DNA from: Thereva unica
Taxonomy: Eukaryota > Arthropoda > Insecta > Diptera > Therevidae
Direction: 5' to 3'
DNA: 64,000 bases
Assembly: GCA_949987705.1 (NCBI GenBank)
Contig: OX465282.1
Location: forward strand, 125,570,310-125,634,309
This document shows positions 57,641 to 64,000 of the stretch, piece by piece. The translations under genes and the position numbers were made by a program. Position 1 is the stretch's first letter. Each line of letters opens with the position of its first letter. The notes below the pieces were generated by a model. It saw nothing but the letters and a program-made list of their open reading frames with translations, had not been told where the DNA came from and did not search any database.

Positions 57641-57960
57641 TTGGAGTACGCGGCTAATATTTTCAGGGGTGATTCCTGGATATATTTGGAGAAAAAAATT
57701 GTTCTACAGAGGGCGGCTATCTCCACTATCCACTGAGATACAGGGTGATTAGGGAAAATTTTTTTTTTTTAAATCTACTGAAATTTGAATAACTCCTAAA
57801 GTAATTATGATAGAGTAGCCTAATTAGGCTCATCTTTTAGGTAAATGTGTATTCTTTTATTTGGTATAAAGCACAGCAACCTGACTGACTCCGTTCAAAA
57901 AATATATAGGCTCAAACAATGCTTAGAATCTAGACCTGGCAGATTTCTTCGTTTTTCTCA
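57641..57960. repeat. older inverted relative of the 3.61-kb element interior
   Basis: CTAATATTTTCAGGGGTGAT, then ATATTTGGAG, and TACAGGGTG followed by AACTCCTAAAGTAATTATG, are inverted and diverged versions of 43688-44113. Copy 2 therefore landed next to, or within, an older family member. Confidence 0.6.
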
Positions 57961-58186
57961 GAAAATTCGTTACTAACAGTACATTTTTTTTTTGCTTTTC
58001 TGATGCACCAAACTATTACCTACAATATTTCCATTCACAAAAACTACTCGTGTGCCAAAAATCATTTCAATTAATTTTTGTGTCAGGTATTAGTAAATTT
58101 TTTACTACAGCGCCTGGACTAGCAGAGCAAGGTGAAAAAATGTCTCTACAGGTAATTTTATTGAAAAGCAGTTAAGTTATAATTAC

Positions 58187-58378
58187 CAGGCGTGCTCCTG
58201 TTTTTCCTCTTTTATAAATGGGTTGGGCTACGCGTTTTGGAGGTGTTTCCTGAAATTTGTTTATTAAATGAACCCAAAAACATTTTTAATTTATTTATTT
58301 TACCGGTGACATAGCATCAAAGTTTAGGCTTCGAGGGCTCAAAGTTGGGCTTCTGTTTACATCTCCTATCATCTCATT
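58187..58378 (-). CDS. micro-exon gene, cassette B (two exons)
   Basis: The exons are 58304-58378 (75 nt) and 58187-58249 (63 nt), both phase 0, with AG acceptors and GTAA donors and a 54-nt intron. The peptides NEMIGDVNRSPTLSPRSLNF and ETPPKRVAQPIYKRGKTGAR are nearly the same as cassette A. The surrounding intron sequence is also shared with A and C, so whole exon-intron units were duplicated. What follows exon 2 before cassette A is unclear because of the inserted 3.61-kb element. Confidence 0.6.
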
Positions 58379-58885
58379 CTAAAAAAAATTTTATGTAACA
58401 ATTGAGATAATGGATGACATTAAAAAAAGAAATCTTAAAATTTTGTTAAGTTAAAGTATAGGTTTATACGGTATATACATGCTTATGAACGGCCGTTTTT
58501 TACCGGGTGTAGGGCCGATACAAAACGGATGTCCTTGTTGATGATTCGTCAAAATGACGTGGAGACTTTCGTTGTCTATAATCTCACCGGATCCAAACAA
58601 GAAGTGAGTGAACGTTCCACCACGTTAACTAAGACTGTGGCTATGAATCAATGGAGTAGGCGAGTGTGGCGTGTGAGCTGGTATGAGAGGGTTCAAGCTA
58701 GTAATTCTCGCGAGTGTTTTGTGAGAGTGTGTTGATAAGGAAATTTTAAATTTTAAACAATTGTTTTCCAAATAAAAACATGATAAACTACATTAATAGT
58801 TCCAATTTTGAGCAGAGCAAGTGGAGAAAATACCTCTACAAGTAGTTTTATTGGAAAACAGCTATATACTTGCAGTTATAATTAC
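58379..58885. other. intron-like spacer between cassettes B and C
   Basis: It contains sequence homologous to the introns around cassettes A and C. The plus-strand frame at 58529-58735 shows no family resemblance. Confidence 0.4.
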
Positions 58886-59079
58886 CTGGCGTGCTCCTTT
58901 TTTTTCTCTTTTATAAATGGGTTGAGCTACCGTCCTTGGAGGCGATCCCTGAAATTATATATTAAGTGAACCCATAATCTTTGTTATTTTATTTATTTTA
59001 CCGGTGACAAAATATTATAGCCTAGCCTACGGGTGAGGGGGATAGTTTGATCTCTGTTCAAATCTCCTCTCAGCTGATA
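58886..59079 (-). CDS. micro-exon gene, cassette C (two exons)
   Basis: The exons are 59002-59079 (78 nt) and 58886-58948 (63 nt), both phase 0, with a 53-nt intron. The peptides YQLRGDLNRDQTIPLTRRLG and GSPPRTVAQPIYKREKKGAR are more diverged copies of cassettes A and B. Reading frames and splice sites survive while sequence has drifted, which suggests selection or recent duplication. The gene's 5' end and start codon were not found. Confidence 0.55.
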
Positions 59080-59591
59080 CTGAAATTTTATTTTGTCATA
59101 CAATTTAGATAATAAATGGCACTAAAGGAAGAAATTTTAAAATATTGTTAACTTAAAGTATACTACATAAAAATTATTTGAAAGGTATAAAACGTTCAAT
59201 TTACTCGGACGCATTTTTTTCGTATTGTGTGCTCTATCCACGTTCTGCTCTTTTCTTTATCTGTTTGACATATGTATAATGCTTCCTATTTGAGCCGACT
59301 GGTATAAATTTGTAAACCTAAATGTAATACGATAAAATGACAGTGGTTATATTTTCCATTTTCCTCTATTGTCCATTCTAATTTGTTTTTCATTTCATTT
59401 TTGTGTTAGGTAGGTAGCCCAACTAATAGAAATATACACACTCGTTATGTCATAATGCGCATTTTTTTAATGATTCATGAAAAATATAATCCTGCGGTAT
59501 ATAAACAAAAAAAGTCATGCACTGGAAGCGATTGGGAGGGCTAAAAATCCAAATAAACCAGCTCGTAAGTGGGTAGAAGCCGATCGATGTT
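59080..59591. other. spacer, no gene
   Basis: The first ~120 bp is the intron sequence shared with cassettes A and B. Nothing else is recognised. Confidence 0.4.
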
Positions 59592-59682
59592 GCTTAATGC
59601 ATCCTTGAAAGCCAACTATAAGCAACATGCTTTCATTACAATAGACGAGCAGTTGCTTCCATTTAGAGGCCTTTCCTTTTAA
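59592..59682 (+). pseudogene. piggyBac transposase scrap
   Basis: The frame gives LNASLKANYKQHAFITIDEQ, then LLPFRG. The DEQLLPFRG block surrounds a catalytic Asp of piggyBac-type transposases. Only about 30 codons remain. It is not evidence of an active source for the MITEs. Confidence 0.65.
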
Positions 59683-59694
59683 ACAGTTTATACC

Positions 59695-60180
59695 ATCATG
59701 AATTAAAAGAGGCGGTAAAGGACACAGGCCTGAAGATAAACGAAGAAAAAATGAAGGTGATGCAACAATCCAGAGAAGGAAGATTTAGAATAGGAAGAAA
59801 TATAACCATCGACGAAGATAACTTGTAGTAAGTAGTCTATAAAACAGTTTATCTCGGGTCTACGATCACAAAAAGAAGCGAAGAAAAAGAAGAAATAACC
59901 AGACGAATACTACTGGCTCAAGATTTATGCACAGGAGAACGAAACTCTCACTCTACAAAACAGTAATAAGAGAAAAATTCACAGATGCATATAGACCCAA
60001 CCAGAGAGGATGGAATATGGCGAAAGAGATTCAACAAGGAGTTATATGCAATTTTAGACGACTAACAACTCTTAACTTTAATAAAAATTAACAGACTGAG
60101 ACTAGCCCGCCACGTAATCAGGATAGACGATAACCGTATTCCAAAACGGCTTATGCTGTAAACATGCTAAGGGCGACCGA
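59695..60180 (+). pseudogene. LINE RT C-terminal relic
   Basis: Broken frames give LKEAVKDTGLKINEEKMKVM, VYLGSTITKRSEEKEEITRR, REDGIWRKRFNKELYAI and LRLARHVIRIDDNRIPKRL. This is the RT tail of endonuclease-RT LINEs (YLGSxIT..., then WAGHVxRMxDxR). Several stops are present. Confidence 0.65.
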
Positions 60181-60585
60181 CGAATCGCTTTGCTCAGCGA
60201 CTGTCAAAAACGACTAGAACACACCGCTTTTGTATGAAGCTGCACAATCTACAGACCACTGCGATAACTATGCCGCCAAGCTCGGCAACCGAAACCAAGT
60301 TTTATTTCGTAGCCGGCGGCGTCTGTCAAAGTTGCATGTGCGCTGTGGCAATGGTTTGTGTTACTATTCTCGTAAGCTCCTGTGTCATGTGCAGCATACT
60401 CGGCTGTGCAAGATGGTTATTTCGGTGTGGGTTTTTTAATTTCTGTCGCCGTCGCTCTTAAGGCCCCCATACACGGTCAAATTGGATGTACATCCAGATT
60501 TTCATCAAACCCATAAGCCCAATGTATTTTGATCGGACGACCGGCTCACAATCGATAGTTTTGGTTGTACGTCCGCACTTCGATG
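60181..60585. other. spacer before LINE tail
   Basis: A Cys-rich hydrophobic frame of 75 codons (60234-60461) is present but unsupported. From about 60470 the sequence CCCCATACACGGTCAAATTG looks like one end of a dispersed element. Confidence 0.35.
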
Positions 60586-60723
60586 TTTTTTTTTTTTTTT
60601 TTTTTTATGTGGTAAATACAAGCTTAGGAATCACCCTTTGTACTACATGTCTGTCATGTCGTTCAAGTCATGGTCAGTGTCTAGTAGTAAGCTTGATTTG
60701 AAGGATAGAGGAGAAAGGATAGG

Positions 60724-63672
60724 TTAGGGGTCTGGAGGGTGCGTGAGTAGATGTCGATGAGCCTTGCGTTTAAACTCTAAGATATTATATGAGTTCGGAA
60801 ACACCGACTGCGGAAGGGAGTTCCACAATCGAGTTGTTCTATTTATAAACGAACTACTAAAACGTAATGTGCGCGAAGAGGAGGGCTGTAGCGTATGCGG
60901 GTGAGCCGAGTTGGCTAGTCTTGTGTTGCGGGAAAAAATTTGCCGTGTAGGCATGAGGTTTCTGATTTCAGTGGAACAGTCGCTATGGTAATAGCGGTAA
61001 AATTTGCTAAGGGCTGCTACATTCCTGCGATGGCTTAAAGGGTCGATGGAGGAGCAAAGGGTGCTATCGCCAATGAGTTTGATGGCGCGGTTATGCACCT
61101 TGTCCAGCCAAGCCAAGGTGGTTTTTGGGGCACCCGCCCAGATATACGAGTTGTATTCAAGGCGGGGCCGAATGAAGGACTTATAGATTGTAGCCAGAGC
61201 AGTTGGCCGAAGAAGGAATTTGCATCTCTTGAGGAAACCCAGGCATTGGGAAGCTTGTTTGGCGATTTGGAATATATGATTATTCCATCGCAGATCAGAA
61301 GATAAGGTTACACCTAGGATGTTAAGAGATGGGTCAGCCATTACATTCTTATTGTCCACTGAGATAGAGGGACGGGTGGTGCAGGTTTTTGTAGAGATGA
61401 GACAGTACTTAGTTTTGGTTGCGTTGAATTCGACACGATTCTTGCGGCCCCAAGCAAGAATAAGTTCAATGTCCCCGTTAATAGAATTGGACATTAGTTC
61501 ACGGTCTACGGGACAAGGTCTGGCACGTGCTTGCCCTATATTATCGAAGGTGTGGGAGTAACGCAAAGTACCGTCATCGGCGAAACTGTGAAGTGGGTTG
61601 GAGGGGATTGAGAGCAGATCATTAATGAATATAAGAAAGAGAGCAGGTGAGAGAATCGAGCCTTGGGGAACGCCGGCCGAGATGGAATGAGGGTTGGATT
61701 CAACGCCATCCAACACTACCCTGATTGAACGGCTGGAAAGAAAGCTCTCAATCCAGTTCCTTAGAACTGAGTCGATACCAATAGCTTGGAGTTTAAGCAG
61801 CAGAGCGGGATGCCATACTCTGTCGAAAGCCTTGGATATATCTAGAGCAACCAAACCAGATTCACCGAAGCGATGGATGTTTTGGTTGAGAGCCTCAGTC
61901 AGACACACAAGAAGGTCGCCAGTAGATCTTTTCGGTCTAAAGCCGTACTGCCTGTCGTGTAAAATTTGGTTGGATTCCAGATATTTCATCAGCCTTCGAT
62001 TGATTATTATCTCCATGATTTTGGAGAGAACAGAAGTAATTGCTATTGGGCGGTAGTTTAAAGGGTCGCTGGCTTCACCTTTTTTGGAAATGGGCTGAAC
62101 ATGAGCTAGTTTCCAAGAGTTGGGATAAACTCCGGAGAAGTATGACAGGGCGAAAAGTTTGCGCAGAGGTTTAGCCAAAGGTGAGGCACATTTGTTAAGT
62201 ACCATAGGGGGAATATTGTCTGGGCCAGTGGATTTATTGACGTTGAGATCTTTGAGACATTTATACACCTCGCGCGTTCTGAAGAAGATCCCGCCCATTG
62301 AATGGGCGTTGCGCTCGAGGACCGGTGGTGACGTATCAGCTTCGGGTAGAGAAGAATTTGAGGCGAACAGAGATGCCAATAAATCGGCCTTGGATTTGCT
62401 TTCTGTTATCACCTCCTCCCCATTGATAAGTGGAGGAATTGCGGAAGACGTGAAATTCTTCTTGATGGAAGTTACCAAGGACCAGAAGTTTTTGCTGCCT
62501 ACGCGTGTATTTAGGATCTTACTTCGCATCTTGTCGTCAAATGACGTTTTGACCTTCCTGATGATGGAATTACAGGAGTTTCTTGATATCATATATTCAC
62601 GTCGAAGTGACTCATTTGGGGAACATTTGTACGCTCTATAGGCGGCTTCCTTAGCATTAATTGCGTTTTTGCACTCCCCATTAAACCATCTATTTGGCCT
62701 AGGCTTTATAGACTTAGTAGAATGAGGAATGAACAAACACATTCCTGCCCGTATTATTTTGGTAATACAGAGCGCAGCATAGTTCGCACTGGCACCGCGG
62801 AAACACAAATTCCAGTCAGTGGCTTTAAAGAAACGAGTGAGACCCAACCAGTTGGCTTTCCCATAGTGCCAGACAGTTCTTTTGGGAACTGTGCCGGTTG
62901 GAGTGGAGGATGGATATGGGAAATTGGCACTGACTAGTTTGTGGTCCGAGTTGCCAAGGGGTGAGCTCACCTCGACGGAATATCGAGTGGGATGCGAAGT
63001 GAGAAATAGGTCAAGCAGATGGGCTCCGTGACCTGAAACATCCGGAATTCGTGTCGGACAATTAACGATTTGGTGTAGATTATTTAAGTCTGCAAAAATC
63101 TCGGCGTCTTTGCCAGAAACACTGGTGCCATTCGAGTAATTTAGCCAATTGGCATTATGAACGTTAAAATCACCCGCAACAATGATTTCACACTCCGGGT
63201 GGGAAGATAAAAATCCGGAGATTCGTTCTGAAATAGCATCGAAGGCTAACGTTGAGGCTTCATAACTTATATTAGGACTTCTGTATAGAAAACAGAAGAA
63301 TATGACGTGGCTACGAAGGATTATTTTAACCCATATGTAATTAAAGTCGGAAGATGTGCTATTGCACACCTTCTGGAGAGCCACGTCATTCCTAACATAC
63401 ATGGCGACACCCCTATGGTCAGAGAAATTGTGCACTAAGCTATACCCAGTCACCTGAAATCGATCGAGATCGGAATCGGTGACTTGAGTCTCACTTAGTG
63501 CGAGAATGGCCGGGGCATGGATATGTAGGTGGCACATCACGTGAGAGAAGTTCGAGAGGAGACCCCTAATATTACAAAAAACAATAGAAAAATGTTTGTT
63601 TTTGTTTAGGGGCCTCTCCGACGCAAGGTCCATGACCTCATTTGTGGCTGACTCCGCCGGCGATGCAACCAT
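60724..63672 (-). CDS. LINE endonuclease-reverse transcriptase, intact ORF
   Basis: From the ATG at 63672 (the open frame extends six codons further upstream from a non-ATG codon) there are 982 codons to the stop at 60724. The APE endonuclease holds NIRGLLSN, LALSETQVTD, VAGDFNVHNANW and SPLGNSDHKLV. The RT holds STGPDNIPPMVLNKC, YGFRPKRSTGDLLVCL, LDISKAFDRVWH, AGVPQGSILSPALFLIFIND and the catalytic FADDG. All catalytic landmarks are present, so the protein could be active. It makes the cDNA copy at a nicked target site. No ORF1 is seen in the remaining 300 bp upstream, so ORF1 is either outside the window or absent. Confidence 0.88.
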   Translation of the reverse strand: MVASPAESATNEVMDLASERPLNKNKHFSIVFCNIRGLLSNFSHVMCHLHIHAPAILALSETQVTDSDLDRFQVTGYSLVHNFSDHRGVAMYVRNDVALQKVCNSTSSDFNYIWVKIILRSHVIFFCFLYRSPNISYEASTLAFDAISERISGFLSSHPECEIIVAGDFNVHNANWLNYSNGTSVSGKDAEIFADLNNLHQIVNCPTRIPDVSGHGAHLLDLFLTSHPTRYSVEVSSPLGNSDHKLVSANFPYPSSTPTGTVPKRTVWHYGKANWLGLTRFFKATDWNLCFRGASANYAALCITKIIRAGMCLFIPHSTKSIKPRPNRWFNGECKNAINAKEAAYRAYKCSPNESLRREYMISRNSCNSIIRKVKTSFDDKMRSKILNTRVGSKNFWSLVTSIKKNFTSSAIPPLINGEEVITESKSKADLLASLFASNSSLPEADTSPPVLERNAHSMGGIFFRTREVYKCLKDLNVNKSTGPDNIPPMVLNKCASPLAKPLRKLFALSYFSGVYPNSWKLAHVQPISKKGEASDPLNYRPIAITSVLSKIMEIIINRRLMKYLESNQILHDRQYGFRPKRSTGDLLVCLTEALNQNIHRFGESGLVALDISKAFDRVWHPALLLKLQAIGIDSVLRNWIESFLSSRSIRVVLDGVESNPHSISAGVPQGSILSPALFLIFINDLLSIPSNPLHSFADDGTLRYSHTFDNIGQARARPCPVDRELMSNSINGDIELILAWGRKNRVEFNATKTKYCLISTKTCTTRPSISVDNKNVMADPSLNILGVTLSSDLRWNNHIFQIAKQASQCLGFLKRCKFLLRPTALATIYKSFIRPRLEYNSYIWAGAPKTTLAWLDKVHNRAIKLIGDSTLCSSIDPLSHRRNVAALSKFYRYYHSDCSTEIRNLMPTRQIFSRNTRLANSAHPHTLQPSSSRTLRFSSSFINRTTRLWNSLPQSVFPNSYNILEFKRKAHRHLLTHPPDP

Positions 63673-63690
63673 CGGGGCAAACGGGAACAA

Positions 63691-64000
63691 TCCTGTTGCA
63701 GTGTTATGCCTGCTAAAACAAGACGATTCCTATCAGCTGGCCGATAAGTGCTGCAGCGCCGGCGATGTCTAGCTCGGAGTGCGGGGAAGTGGAAAAACGG
63801 GAGAAACTTACTTGCCGTCCGTCAGTATTTTGATGTAAAGTCCCGTGCGGTGATCTTCACTATATATTTTTAAATCCACTACACTAATTAGGTTTGAGCA
63901 CTTATTACTGCACTTGTTTGAAGTTTATTTTATTTGTTATTGATATTGATTATTTGTTGTTTATATTGAGATGGCGGAAGAATTATTTCACGATTATTGC
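63691..64000. other. LINE 5' UTR or flank, no gene
   Basis: The minus strand contains a possible donor (GGCAAGTAAGTTTC) near 63805-63820, but no coding frame is supported. Confidence 0.3.

Larger units (their letters stand above)
60586..64000 (-). mobile_element. CR1/Jockey-supergroup LINE, 5' end beyond window
   Basis: The 3' end is a 21-bp A-tail (T run 60586-60606) after a UTR of about 117 bp. The endonuclease-RT ORF at 60724-63672 is uninterrupted. Two decayed relatives are in the window (36089-37764 and 52672-53655). The 5' boundary was not found; 63691-64000 could be 5' UTR or flank. Confidence 0.8.

Noticed and set aside
60234..60461. 75-codon Cys-rich, membrane-like frame
   Set aside because: Two overlapping frames, no homologue recognised, surrounded by TE debris; hydrophobic Cys-rich frames arise easily from TGT/TGC-rich DNA.
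1..64000. CRISPR arrays, rRNA genes, bacterial operons
   Set aside because: None present; the repeats are transposon ends and tandem units, and genes show spliceosomal introns.

Overview
This is an animal nuclear genome, almost certainly an arthropod and most likely an insect. The evidence is short introns (about 50-75 nt), AT-rich spacers, a Jockey-type LINE with a Drosophila-style DPE, and PIF/Harbinger, hAT, piggyBac, BEL/Pao, RTE and Helentron-type sequences. A nematoceran fly is plausible but unproven. No operons, CRISPR arrays or rRNA genes were seen. Most of the 64 kb is nested transposable elements, and two kinds of non-transposon gene stand out among them.

0-15 kb: a tRNA-derived SINE, a decayed LINE RNase H tail, a 58-bp scrap of a latrotoxin-like gene, and a full-length Jockey-type LINE (about 5758-14775, minus strand, 19-bp target duplication). 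Inside the LINE's ORF1 sits a PIF/Harbinger composite (10175-13961). It has an apparently intact three-exon Myb/SANT-like gene, an apparently intact DDE transposase whose first catalytic Asp is made by splicing, and two 478-bp MITE arms in inverted orientation.

15-21 kb: two large inverted-repeat elements. The first (15128-18278) has long arms, one of which was later hit by a 700-bp hAT element. The second (18345-21070) carries an internally deleted gene with a Cys-rich CXC (tesmin/TSO1-like) domain.

21-27 kb: an intronless latrotoxin-like ankyrin-repeat gene (minus strand) split by a 1512-bp piggyBac-type MITE at a TTAA site. A copy of the same MITE, indistinguishable wherever compared, lies 6.46 kb away inside a hAT element (29037-32195).

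27-42 kb: RTE, BEL/Pao, CR1/Jockey-like and R1-like relics. One RTE relic is split by both a truncated LINE and a 2-kb near-perfect hairpin.

42-59 kb: exons of one or two unrecognised micro-exon genes (minus strand, all exons symmetric phase 0, 42-102 nt). One has three tandem copies of a two-exon cassette followed by unique 3' exons, a stop and AATAAA. Each locus contains one copy of a nearly identical 3.61-kb TIR element (43077-46686 and 54027-57637). That element has 3-bp target duplications, long TIRs built from ~139-bp subrepeats, and captured Helentron Rep and endonuclease fragments.

59-64 kb: a piggyBac transposase scrap, an RT relic, and a CR1/Jockey-supergroup LINE with a long uninterrupted endonuclease-RT ORF and a 21-bp poly(A) tail.
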